From: Lacipirellula parvula
GTDB taxonomy: Bacteria > Planctomycetota > Planctomycetia > Pirellulales > Lacipirellulaceae
Assembly: GCF_009177095.1 (NCBI RefSeq)
Contig: NZ_AP021861.1
Coordinates: forward strand, 3,268,501-3,332,500
Direction of reading: 5' to 3'
Length of the DNA: 64,000 nucleotides
Positions 50,906 through 59,136 of the stretch are shown here, in pieces. The first letter of the stretch is position 1. The number at the start of each line of letters is the position of its first letter. The translations under genes were made by a program, and so were the position numbers. Under the pieces are notes generated by a model, which was not told the DNA's origin, made no database searches, and was given only the letters and a program-made list of their open reading frames with translations.

Positions 50906-51184
50906 ACTAAGACAGCGAAGGCATATGCGAGACGCTTCGCCGAATGTGACCGTTACGTCGTCCTTAGGACCTCGCAATGGCTGCTTCGGCCCTTCTTCTT
51001 GTTGACTTTTGCCCTTCATCTTTACCAGATCAAGCTGGTTCTTGGCGATGTTGATCCACGGTGTGGGTCAAATTGCTCTCTTACGTTGAGTGCCCGGCAG
51101 CGGGCCTCGAAAGCGTCGCCCGATCGTAGTTGCACGGTGCGCGGGTGCGCCATTCACGAGAACTGCGTGCAGGAGTAATGTTAA
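50906..51184 (+). ncRNA. Conserved structured 5' leader RNA, copy 2
   Basis: The leader matches copy 1 in length and in several blocks (CACTAAGACAGCGAAGGC, GGCCCTTCTTCTTGTTGA, TAGTTGCACGGTGCGCGGGTG). P2 is GAG-t-GCCCG, loop GCAG, CGGGC-CTC (51088-51108): the fourth stem pair (T-A in copy 1) is now C-G, a compensating change. P1 keeps pairing through a G-U wobble. GCAGGAG just before the start is the ribosome-binding site in both copies and could be masked or exposed by folding. Confidence 0.6.
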
Positions 51185-51379
51185 GTGTCGCAAGGTACTA
51201 TCAAGAAGTTGACTGACAAGGGTTTTGGCTTTATTCAAGGCGACAGTGGAGATATTTTCTTCCACTCGTCTTCGGTAGAAGGCGCTGGTTTTGACAGCCT
51301 CTACGAAGGCCAAGCCGTGCAATACAACGAAGGCATGGGCCCCAAGGGCAAGCGTGCCGAGAATGTCCGGATTGGTTAA
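51185..51379 (+). CDS. Cold-shock-domain-like small protein, copy 2
   Basis: From GTG 51185 the protein has 64 residues and differs from copy 1 at only a few positions (for example SGDIFF for RGDIFF and MGPKGKRAENVRIG at the end). The GFGFI and IFFHSS motifs of the cold-shock fold are kept. It is a little shorter at the N-terminus than typical CspA (about 70 residues, MxGxVKWF), because the usual first strand is replaced by MSQGTIKKLTDK. Expected role: RNA chaperone. Both copies look functional. Confidence 0.88.
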   Translation: MSQGTIKKLTDKGFGFIQGDSGDIFFHSSSVEGAGFDSLYEGQAVQYNEGMGPKGKRAENVRIG

Positions 51380-51414
51380 TCGCCAACCGAGCATTCACTG
51401 ACGTGATGCACCAG

Positions 51415-51445
51415 ACGCCGGAAAGCGCCAGTCGCTTTCCGGCGT
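51415..51445 (+). terminator. Hairpin terminator of cold-shock-like gene, copy 2
   Basis: ACGCCGGAAAGCG at 51415-51427 pairs perfectly with 51433-51445 around CCAGT, followed by TTCTTATTG. It lies 36 bases after the stop codon and matches the hairpin after copy 1. Confidence 0.8.
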
Positions 51446-51642
51446 TTCTTATTGTGCAACTAGAAGACCCATCGTCGGCCCCACCGCCGGACTAGGGGCA
51501 AAATCAAACGTCGAAAGCGCTGATTCCAATCGTCGTCGGCCAGCCCGAACGGCCAGCGCGCCGCCTGGCTGATGGGGCGCGGCCACTACGATCGATATGA
51601 CGACCGTCAAGGCACCAACTTCTTATAGTTAGCGGGGCTACG

Positions 51643-51786
51643 ATGAAATCTCTTCTCCTTCTGCTCCTGCTCATCACTGTCGCTTCCGGCTGCTCATTTG
51701 GTCGGGAGAAAGTCGCAGCCCCGGAAGAGGAGAGTACTGCGCACGACTCGGCCTATGAAACAGGTTCGCCAGTCCAACACAAATGA
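51643..51786 (+). CDS. Small putative lipoprotein, 47 residues
   Basis: ATG 51643 opens MKSLLLLLLLITVASGCSFG, a clean lipoprotein signal with the lipobox VASGC (Cys17), followed by a short acidic, polar tail ending at 51786. Such entericidin-like or spacer lipoproteins are common and hard to classify. It may be anchored to the outer or inner membrane. AGCGGGG a few bases upstream may be the ribosome-binding site. Confidence 0.6.
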   Translation: MKSLLLLLLLITVASGCSFGREKVAAPEEESTAHDSAYETGSPVQHK

Positions 51787-52001
51787 TGCCACCGGCTTGC
51801 TCTGCTCCAGAGCTGGTGATGCCGCCGGCGAGGCGATTCTTCTGCCATTGATTTTCGTCCGAGGTTCGGCAACTATCTAGCCGACGTTTCGCTGACGTCC
51901 TTCAAAAGTACTGGCGGTAATACCGCGAAGTGTCACTCGCTGCCCCCAATTGCAGCATTCATCCACCTTCCGACAGAGTTTTGTCAGGAGCTCGCGGCGC
52001 C

Positions 52002-52817
52002 ATGCCGATCCATCCTACCGCCGTCGTCGACATTGCTGCGGAGATTGACGGCAGCGCATCAATCGGGCCCCACGCAGTCGTGAGCGGACCGGTGACGATC
52101 GGCCCTGATTGCGTGCTATCACCCGCGGCGATCGTAATGGGGCACACTACGCTGGAGGCAGGCTGCCACCTCCATTCCCGAGCCGTCGTCGGCGACGCGC
52201 CGCAGGATCTGAAGTATCACGGCGAAGCTTCCTACTGCCGCATTGGCGAAGGAAGCGTCATTCGCGAAGGCGCGACCGTTCACCACGGGACAGCGGCGGG
52301 GACGGCAACTATTGTCGGCAAACGTTGCCTGCTGATGACGAACTCGCACGTCGGTCATAACAGCGAACTGAGCGACGACGTCATTTTGGTGAGCGGCGCC
52401 CTGCTTGGAGGACACGTGCACGTCGGTCCGCGAGCGATCGTCTCCGGCAACGCGGCGGTCCATCAGCATGTGCGGATCGGCGAGCTGTCGCTAGTCGGGA
52501 TGCTGGCCCGGATCACTCAGGACGTGCCGCCATTCTGCATCACCGATCAAGGAGGGAACGTCATTGCCGAGAATCGCGTCGGCATGAAGCGGGCCGGTTT
52601 GACTCTCGGCGAACGCGCCGAGTTACGGGCGGCGTTTGGGGCGATCTACCGCGAAGGCATCGGACGCAATGCCGCCGTGCAGTACCTCCAAGACACAATG
52701 AAGACCGAGGCCGGGCAACGGCTCTTGGCGTTCTATGCGCGCGGGTCGGGGATGCGGCTGTATGACCCTGGGTCCGCCGCGTACTTGCGGCTGAGCAGCG
52801 CTAGTAAGCGACTGTAA
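52002..52817 (+). CDS. lpxA: Acyl-ACP--UDP-N-acetylglucosamine O-acyltransferase
   Basis: From ATG 52002 (CAGGAG upstream) the protein has 271 residues. The left-handed beta-helix is shown by hexapeptide repeats (IGPHAVVSGPVTIGPDCVLS; VHVGPRAIVSGNAAVHQHVR). Active-site landmarks include GDAPQDLKYHG, HHGTAAGTATIVG, MTNSHVGHN (catalytic His region) and the C-terminal helical domain. LpxA carries out the first step of lipid A synthesis, moving a hydroxyacyl chain to UDP-GlcNAc in the cytoplasm. It stands alone here, with no other lpx or fabZ gene near, so a second copy or a dispersed pathway is possible. Confidence 0.88.
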   Translation: MPIHPTAVVDIAAEIDGSASIGPHAVVSGPVTIGPDCVLSPAAIVMGHTTLEAGCHLHSRAVVGDAPQDLKYHGEASYCRIGEGSVIREGATVHHGTAAGTATIVGKRCLLMTNSHVGHNSELSDDVILVSGALLGGHVHVGPRAIVSGNAAVHQHVRIGELSLVGMLARITQDVPPFCITDQGGNVIAENRVGMKRAGLTLGERAELRAAFGAIYREGIGRNAAVQYLQDTMKTEAGQRLLAFYARGSGMRLYDPGSAAYLRLSSASKRL

Positions 52818-52950
52818 GCTATGTTCCGACGTGACCTCGGCCCCATGAGTTCACACGGCAGTTATGCAGACGTGGCAGTCTTCGCCAGTCGAATTGGTGC
52901 GAGTCGCCCCGACACCGCAATCGCAGACTTATTCACCTTGAGGCGTCAAC

Positions 52951-53223
52951 ATGGAAGAACCCATAATCACTGTCCGCCACGTCGCGACCGTTGGGTGGCA
53001 GGTCTTGCTAGACGGTGACGAGTGGCACACCTGCCGAAAAGAGCAAGATGCCCGCTACATTGCTCACCACGTTCTGATTGCGCGGGCCGTCTTGAGTGGT
53101 GTACGTATGGGGACGGAGGTGGCTAGGGAGTTGGATGAAGCCGTCGTCATGGTCGGGCATCAGATTGGCGATTGTGCCGCGCTGCGTCTGATGAACGAGG
53201 CGGCGGTGAAAGCTCGCGAGTAA
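52951..53223 (+). CDS. Hypothetical protein, 90 residues
   Basis: GAGG precedes ATG 52951. The N-terminal half forms a small beta-sheet-like unit (IITVRHVATVGWQVLLDGDE) and the rest is helical (ARYIAHHVLIARAVLSGVRM, ARELDEAVVMVGHQI). Composition is that of a folded cytoplasmic protein. No family is recognised. Confidence 0.55.
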   Translation: MEEPIITVRHVATVGWQVLLDGDEWHTCRKEQDARYIAHHVLIARAVLSGVRMGTEVARELDEAVVMVGHQIGDCAALRLMNEAAVKARE

Positions 53224-53298
53224 GCAGTAAAACGTCGAGATGTTCTGGCGATCCTTCCTTGCTTGCGAATTGACGCTCCTGGACGGGGCGGCAAAGCG

Positions 53299-53499
53299 TC
53301 AAGCAATCGTCTCGGTGGAGACTTGGCTGCTGCACTGGGGGCAATCGATCCATCGCCGCTCGCCAGCGTACTCTCCATCCCCGTTATACTGAGGCTCGCT
53401 CTGCACGTCAGCGCCGCTGAATTCCAGGACTGATCCACAGCGGTCGCAAGTCACGCGACGAACTTCCCGTTCACCGCGGCCGATGATCTTCACCGTCAT
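53299..53499 (-). CDS. Small zinc-ribbon-like protein, 66 residues
   Basis: Two CxxC knuckles, CDRCG (about 18-22) and CPQCS (about 53-57), are separated by about 34 residues with a WIDCP turn, the pattern of a zinc ribbon. The N-terminus (MTVKIIGRGEREVRRV) is basic. It is probably a metal-binding or nucleic-acid-binding protein; no closer family is recognised. It is convergent with the 90-residue hypothetical gene. Confidence 0.6.
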   Translation of the reverse strand: MTVKIIGRGEREVRRVTCDRCGSVLEFSGADVQSEPQYNGDGEYAGERRWIDCPQCSSQVSTETIA

Positions 53500-54125
53500 C
53501 CGAAGGTCTCTGGGCCGATGATTACCGAAAGGCGAACGAAGCCGGGCCCCTTCGCAGCTGGCAATGCGAAATAGGTTTCAAGGGGCTCGGTGGTGTTACG
53601 GCCTGCCACTTGCATGACAACGGCGGTGCTTGGCCCTCGTGAATTTAGCGAGCTCAGCAGCGGCAGGATTCTTTCATGAAGTGCGTGACTCGTCGAGGTT
53701 GCTAGCCCGCAGCTTGTAGATCTTCGTTGAGGCGGGTGAGACTCCCCTACAACGACGGGGAGGTTGGAAACTACTTAGGCGCGCCAATTGCTATGACATC
53801 GCGTCGATGGGGTGCAACTATGAGTTCGGGCATTTGTGAACGAGGCGGCATTGCGTACGTCCTCACAACCATCGATCGCAATGGCCAAGCATGTCAAACT
53901 GGATTCTCGGCGGCGTTTAAGGAACGGGAGGCGACCAACACGCCTTCGACGACGTCAAAACAGCTATCAGTTCGCTTCTCGAGGGACGACTTCGAAGGCT
54001 AACGTCTGCAGATATTTCGCCGAACTACCCTGAATTCCCATTGGAATCTGGCCCCGTCACGAAGCGGTATTTCGCGTCGTATTTACACGGGCGTACCAAA
54101 GATAGGTATATGGCTAGCCTGCCCG
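53500..54125. other. About 620 bases without a supported gene
   Basis: A frame at 53727-54002 has an ordinary length (91 codons) but no ribosome-binding site, no conserved motif and an overlapping shadow frame, so I do not call it. Nothing else stands out. Confidence 0.4.
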
Positions 54126-54404
54126 TCAGGGGCGAGCCGCCGCAATCTCCACCTCGTCCTGCACCGCTTGGGATCGCTTCATGGCCCGCCCCAACTTCCA
54201 GAGCATCGCGGCGACGACAAGGCCGTATGCCAGTACTGGAAATAGTAGCAATCGGACCGAGGACATGCCGGCAGGCAGATAGCCCCCGAGTTTCGCGGGC
54301 ACGACGATGGCGATGACGACGATCGCGGCAACGCAGCCGCCGATGTGCGCCGCTTTACATGCTTCGCCGCGCGCCTCGCGGCAAGAGCCGATAGCTGTAC
54401 TCAT
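54126..54404 (-). CDS. Hypothetical small membrane protein, 92 residues
   Basis: AGAGGAATC lies just before ATG 54404, a good ribosome-binding site. Two hydrophobic helices (about 21-37, IGGCVAAIVVIAIVVPA, and about 49-68, VRLLLFPVLAYGLVVAAMLW) and a charged C-terminal helix are seen. The family is unknown. It follows another small membrane protein gene (54457-54618) by 52 bases on the same strand, so they may form a pair. Confidence 0.6.
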   Translation of the reverse strand: MSTAIGSCREARGEACKAAHIGGCVAAIVVIAIVVPAKLGGYLPAGMSSVRLLLFPVLAYGLVVAAMLWKLGRAMKRSQAVQDEVEIAAARP

Positions 54405-54456
54405 AATGATTCCTCTTCTGATGAACTGTAGTAAGCCGGCAAGCAGCCGCGAGCAG

Positions 54457-54618
54457 CTAACGCTGCATGATTAGCATCACGCCGGCAACAATGGCAAGCA
54501 CGCCTAGAACATCGCCGCTATGAGAGAAGCTGATACCGAGCAGCGGCGTCGTCAGCAAGCCGAAAAGGAAAAGCCAAGCGGCGAGGAGTAGCATGCCAAG
54601 GTTTTTGCTAAGTTTCAT
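54457..54618 (-). CDS. Hypothetical small membrane protein, 53 residues
   Basis: ATG 54618 opens MKLSKNLGMLLLAAWLFLFG, and a second helix (VLGVLAIVAGVMLIMQ) ends the protein at 54457, so it has two short transmembrane segments joined by a small polar loop. It resembles many small two-helix membrane proteins, without a firm family. It lies just upstream of the 92-residue membrane protein gene. Confidence 0.5.
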   Translation of the reverse strand: MKLSKNLGMLLLAAWLFLFGLLTTPLLGISFSHSGDVLGVLAIVAGVMLIMQR

Positions 54619-54898
54619 GGATGAGCTCACGGGTAGGGCGTTGGCGGGAGGCGCTGTAGTGACCTTCGACGCTAGCGTCGCATTGAATTGAGTTGTTAAT
54701 TCTCAGCGCGGACTGTTGCGCTAGGGTTGACGTTAGCGGACGACGCGATTGGGCTGCGACAGCGAAAGCCCACGATCTGCGAGTTTGTCGTACCGAAACA
54801 CAGGTGGCCTGGAGTACGATGGAAACAGAGCTCCTGCCGAGCTGATGACGCGGCTGCGTCACATGCCGGAAGGCTCCACAACGCATGACGAGAAAACG

Positions 54899-55129
54899 AT
54901 GACGACCAACGCGACTTTTCCGATTGAACTCGATTCTCGGGTCATCGAATGCCTTACCGAGCCCGAGCGCACAATGTTGCAGGAAGCTCACGGGATTTGC
55001 TGCGACTTGCGCACCAGTGATCGGCATTCGGCGGACCGACTGCGCGAAATCAGCGCCGCCTGTCACCAATACGGGCTCACAAAAATGGGCGCCGTGATCG
55101 CTACGCTAGCCGAGCATACGAATCGTTAG
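54899..55129 (+). CDS. Hypothetical protein, 76 residues
   Basis: From ATG 54899 the sequence (FPIELDSRVIECLTEPERTM, then helices LREISAACHQYGLTKMGAVI) looks like a small helical cytoplasmic protein. It has two adjacent Cys residues (GICCDL). The start may lie further upstream (54845 or 54863). It resembles receiver- or HPt-associated helpers only loosely; no family is claimed. Confidence 0.5.
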   Translation: MTTNATFPIELDSRVIECLTEPERTMLQEAHGICCDLRTSDRHSADRLREISAACHQYGLTKMGAVIATLAEHTNR

Positions 55130-55441
55130 TCACCGATAGGCGACCGACAATCAGTACGATCGATTGGCGCTTCGGCTTGAGAGCTAGCCGAATAGTTCCT
55201 CAAGCGTCGCTCCCTTTTATTCGCGCGACGGCATCGTGTAGCGATAAATGTACTTCTCCGACACATGTCCTGCGTATTCGGGGTGGCAAACGCCAGCCCC
55301 CCCTTCTCTCAGGCATCCGTCGCAACATAGTGTGGAGAAGGTGGGGATGAAGGCGGAGCTGCTCTGTTTCGGACAGCGTGGCGTTTGCTTGGCTAGCAAT
55401 TTTTGTTAAGGCCTTAGCGTTAGCTTCGTTACCCTAGGCCA
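55130..55441. other. About 310 bases without a gene
   Basis: This is the convergent gap between the 76-residue hypothetical gene and the hybrid kinase. The minus-strand frame at 55217-55399 is not convincing. I see no strong hairpin. Confidence 0.4.
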
Positions 55442-56953
55442 TTAGCCCGGCACGAGAGAAAGAAGCTCAAACAACCGCTTCAGCTCGACAGGCTTAACTA
55501 AGTGATGGTTGAAACCTGCCTGCTTCGATCGTTCGAAATCCTCCGCACGACCATACCCAGTCATTGCAATTAGATAAGTGTCTTTCAGCTCATCATGAGC
55601 TCGAATCCGCTCAGCGAGCATAAAGCCGTCCATCACTGGAAGCCCAATGTCTGCGAGGATCACAGTCGGCCGCATGCGCGCAGCACGCTCGAGTGCTTCT
55701 CGTCCGTTGCTGGCTGTTTCAACCTGATGCCCAGACTTTTGGAGGAGCAATTGCAAACTCTTTGACGTATCAACATTGTCCTCGGCAATCAGGATTCGCA
55801 GTGATGGCGTAGCTAGTCCCTGCGGCGCTGAGACGGGACGCGTCTCCTCGAGTTCGGGCACGACGGGTAACTTTACAACGAACTCACTGCCATTTCCGAC
55901 GCCTGAACTATGCGCCTCGACGATTCCACCGTGCATTTCAACGATGCGTTTGACCAAAGCTAATCCGACACCGAGGCCGCCCATTGTCCTGTCAAGCGAA
56001 TTATCGGATTGGACAAAAGGTTCGAATATCTGCGGCAGAAGATCCGACCGAATTCCAGCCCCGTTGTCTTTGACTTTGACGTGCACCTCGTTCCCAAGCC
56101 GCTTCGCCGAAAGAATGATCTCCCCCTGATTGTCACTGAACTTAGCTGCATTTTGAAGCAGACTGCCAATCGCTTGGGCCAATCGCGCAGGATCGGCGCG
56201 AAGCCAGACGAATTCTTGAGGGACGTCGATAGAAAGCTGTTGAGAGCGGTTCGCGATGAGTGGGCGGTTTGTCTCGATGGACTGTTCAAGAACTTGCTGA
56301 AGCGTGCCCTGTTGCAGTCGCAATTGGAATTTTCCAGTCGTGACGCGAGAAACATCTAGCAGGTCATCGACCATGCGAATCAAAAGGTCCGTTTGACGCT
56401 GGATTATTCCCGCGGCTTCTTGCGTTACTGATTCGTCGCCTGAATTCAGGAGCTGAGAAGCATTCTTAACTGCTGCAAGCGGATTGCGCAACTCATGAGA
56501 AAGCATCGCCAAAAATTCGTCCTTGCGACGATTCTCCTCCTGGAGTTTGTCCTCAGCGTTCTTTCGATCCGTGATATCACGAAGGACCTTCGCAAAACCC
56601 TTCAATGCTCCGTTCTTGTCCCACAGGGGAGTGACTATGCCGCTCGCCCAGAAGGCGGAGCCATCTTTCCGCACATGCCATCGTTCGTCTTCTGCGCGCC
56701 CACGCTCCTGGGCAATTCGCAATTCGTTCCTCGGCTGCTGCTGGCTCTTGTCGGCGGGCGTGAAAATCTCAGAAAAACTATGGCCGATTATTTCTTCCTC
56801 GGCATAACCGAGGATTCTTTGAGCGCCCGCGTTCCAAGTAGCTATTTTGCCGTCCGCTGAGAGCATGAAAATTGCGTAATCAGTAACGTTAGCTGAGATT
56901 GTCTGCCAGAGTTCCTCCTCTGACCACTCCGCTGGATCCGCCTTTGCCGACAT
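55442..56953 (-). CDS. PAS-domain hybrid histidine kinase with C-terminal receiver
   Basis: The start at ATG 56953 lies after AGGAG and gives 503 residues. Order: PAS (about 13-130; YAIFMLSADGKIATWNAGAQ, DITDRKNAEDKL), HisKA with His153 (FLAMLSHELRNPLAAV), HATPase (about 250-370; NAAKFS, GLGVGLALVKRI) and receiver (about 385-503; LIAEDNVDTSKSL, phospho-Asp in VILADIGLPVMDG, and a Lys in HHLVKPVEL). No membrane helix is present, so it is a cytoplasmic sensor, possibly binding a small ligand or cofactor in PAS. No partner regulator is adjacent. Confidence 0.92.
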   Translation of the reverse strand: MSAKADPAEWSEEELWQTISANVTDYAIFMLSADGKIATWNAGAQRILGYAEEEIIGHSFSEIFTPADKSQQQPRNELRIAQERGRAEDERWHVRKDGSAFWASGIVTPLWDKNGALKGFAKVLRDITDRKNAEDKLQEENRRKDEFLAMLSHELRNPLAAVKNASQLLNSGDESVTQEAAGIIQRQTDLLIRMVDDLLDVSRVTTGKFQLRLQQGTLQQVLEQSIETNRPLIANRSQQLSIDVPQEFVWLRADPARLAQAIGSLLQNAAKFSDNQGEIILSAKRLGNEVHVKVKDNGAGIRSDLLPQIFEPFVQSDNSLDRTMGGLGVGLALVKRIVEMHGGIVEAHSSGVGNGSEFVVKLPVVPELEETRPVSAPQGLATPSLRILIAEDNVDTSKSLQLLLQKSGHQVETASNGREALERAARMRPTVILADIGLPVMDGFMLAERIRAHDELKDTYLIAMTGYGRAEDFERSKQAGFNHHLVKPVELKRLFELLSLVPG

Positions 56954-56977
56954 CTTCACATCACTCCTAAAACGCAA

Positions 56978-57321
56978 GACTTGGCGGACATCTACTCAGA
57001 CTGGTGCAATGCCAACCAGGAACGTCTGACCTCCAGTAAGGTCGCACCGAGGGATTTCCCCCCTCAGACGGGGCGCTAAGCGGTATGGTGGAGCGGACGA
57101 AGAAAATAGAAACGCTATCCTGGCCAGACGCTAGGGGCTCCAACTGCCACTGACTTGCGAACCTTATGCCGCCGCACTCAAACTGAACAAATACGCAGTA
57201 CTATCGGCTAGAATTGCCTGCTGATCCCGTGCAATGCTGTTGGCGTTCCAAGCACGAGCATTTTGAGGCTGTACGGGGTAGCGATTCCACCGTGCGTGGG
57301 TAAGTCTACTAGGAGGCGTTG
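56978..57321. other. Divergent intergenic region between two kinases
   Basis: About 350 bases hold the promoters of the hybrid kinase (-) and the RsbRD-like kinase (+). No clear -35/-10 pair or palindrome could be fixed by eye. AGGAGG at 57311-57316 is the ribosome-binding site of the plus-strand kinase. Confidence 0.4.
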
Positions 57322-58506
57322 ATGCGTCTTGCCGATTTCATTCTGTCGAGCGTCGAGCCAATCCAAGCCGAGTGGGAAATCTTCGCCCGGAGTATTGGCG
57401 CCGGCGAAAATCTTGATGAACTCGCGCTACGCGATCACGCCGGTCAAATCTTACTAGCCACCGCACGCAATATGAAGGCGCCTCAGACTGCGGCTGAGCG
57501 CGCGAAGAAGTCCAAGGGCTTAAAGCCATCTCAGGAGGATGATACTCTCGATGGGGCGTCCGAATCGCACGCAGTAGACCGCCTTGGCCTTGGCTTTGAC
57601 TTACTGGAAGTAATGAGCGAATATCGAGCGTTGCGCGCGAGCATACTTCGACTTTGGGACGAGAGCTCGCCCGATGAAAGCGATCGCGACGTCGATGACA
57701 TCACCCGTTTCAACGAATCAATTGATCAGTCTATTACCAAAGCTGTTGCGAGTTACACAAGTCGCGTTGATCAGGCCCGAGATATGTTCCTCGCGATTCT
57801 CGGCCACGACCTGCGCAATCCGCTCAATTCCATTAGTATCAACGCGCAATTGGTGCCGCTTGTTTCTGCAGACCCCGCCGAGGCCATCGCGTGCGGCCGG
57901 CAGATCAGCCGCAACGTGTCGGTCATGGAACGCATGATTGCCGACCTACTCGACTACACCCGCACTCGACTCGGCGCGGGCATGCCAGTTACGCCCGCGC
58001 CATTGGACCTTGGGGACCTCGCTGTCGACCTGTTCGAAGAATTTCGTACGGCTCACCCTGCTCGGAACATTCAACTCCGAACTGAAGGCGACCTGAACGG
58101 TCAGTGGGATTCCGACCGCGTCCGTCAGGCCATTTCGAACCTGCTGGGAAACGCAATACAGCATGGCTCGGCTGACTACCCAGTCACGGTTTCACTCCGC
58201 GGCGAAGCGTCGAATGTATTCATTGAAGTGCATAACGGCGGCGATCCCATCCCCCCCGGAGAGTTGCAGAAAATCTTTGACCCACTCATTCGCGGCTCCG
58301 GCGCCGAGCACCCCAAAAAAAATCGCCCTGGCAGCATTGGCATGGGATTGTACATCGCCCGCGAAGTTGCCAAGTCGCATAGCGGTCGAATTGATGTGAC
58401 TTCTACCGCAGAGGACGGCACCGCGTTCACGATTCGTCTGCCACGCGACAGCGCGCCGCGCCACGGGCAGCCGATACTTGACGCGGAGCACATCGACAGA
58501 ATGTGA
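57322..58506 (+). CDS. Histidine kinase with RsbRD-like N-terminal domain
   Basis: A perfect AGGAGG lies five bases before ATG 57322; the protein has 394 residues. An N-terminal helical domain (about 1-125; LADFILSSVEPIQAEWEIFA, VMSEYRALRASILRLW) resembles the RsbRD N-terminal type found in stressosome-related and globin-like sensors. HisKA carries His162 (ILGHDLRNPLNSI), and HATPase covers about 265-380 (NLLGNAIQHG; GSIGMGLYIARE). It has no membrane helix. It is a close paralogue of the broken gene at 43120-44147. No response regulator is adjacent; cross-talk with nearby receivers is possible. Confidence 0.9.
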   Translation: MRLADFILSSVEPIQAEWEIFARSIGAGENLDELALRDHAGQILLATARNMKAPQTAAERAKKSKGLKPSQEDDTLDGASESHAVDRLGLGFDLLEVMSEYRALRASILRLWDESSPDESDRDVDDITRFNESIDQSITKAVASYTSRVDQARDMFLAILGHDLRNPLNSISINAQLVPLVSADPAEAIACGRQISRNVSVMERMIADLLDYTRTRLGAGMPVTPAPLDLGDLAVDLFEEFRTAHPARNIQLRTEGDLNGQWDSDRVRQAISNLLGNAIQHGSADYPVTVSLRGEASNVFIEVHNGGDPIPPGELQKIFDPLIRGSGAEHPKKNRPGSIGMGLYIAREVAKSHSGRIDVTSTAEDGTAFTIRLPRDSAPRHGQPILDAEHIDRM

Positions 58507-59136
58507 GGCACAGCATTCCGCTTGCTATCAGGCTCACCGCTACTTTCTGGTATTGCGGGCAGTAGGTATTTGGGCAATTCGCCGGCGGCCATTTTAATTC
58601 GGAACGCGTCCCGTCACACGACTCTCATTGCGAGTTACGTTCACTTCTCCCCGGCGTCGTTTTTCAACGCCAATTTCCCCACCAGGAAAAACGGACTACG
58701 ATAGCTGGACTACATCGAATAATGAAGCGATTGCGACGTCGAGCGGCGGATGTTCTGAGGCCACTGTTATCGGCGTTACAACGCATAATAACGATCGCCT
58801 TGTAATCGTTGACATTCCGCCGCTTCTCGCTCCATACGTGAGCTCTCATAGAGGAGCCAATTCACCGGTAACAAATTCTTAATACGCTCCCAAGCAGACT
58901 GCGAAATCTTGTTGATGCATGTCGGTCCTCGTTAACACAATGGAAACTCTTGCCTCCCTTCACTTGATTACCTAGGATCTATCAGCACGACCGACGCTTT
59001 CTATCGCTTCTCCATTTCAGCCGCGGTAGAATGCTCGCATGCAAGTTGGCTGGATGCCATCCTCACTTGTCTGACCGCCAGCCCATGGAGGGGACGGCCG
59101 CCTAATCACTCTGCCCATCCGTGACCGGGAGTCGGG
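58507..59136 (+). other. About 630 bases without a supported gene
   Basis: Frames at 58522 and 58628 are polar Ser/Thr/Asn-rich and have no ribosome-binding site. The last 150 bases before 59137 probably contain the promoter of the LOV kinase. GGGAG lies right before its ATG. Confidence 0.4.

Larger units (their letters stand above)
50367..51445. repeat. Segmental duplication, copy 2 (partner 44203-45230)
   Basis: The gene order, promoter spacing, leader hairpins and terminator are as in copy 1. In this copy the lysine-rich gene is intact. It is about 50 bases longer, mostly between the divergent genes. Confidence 0.85.
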
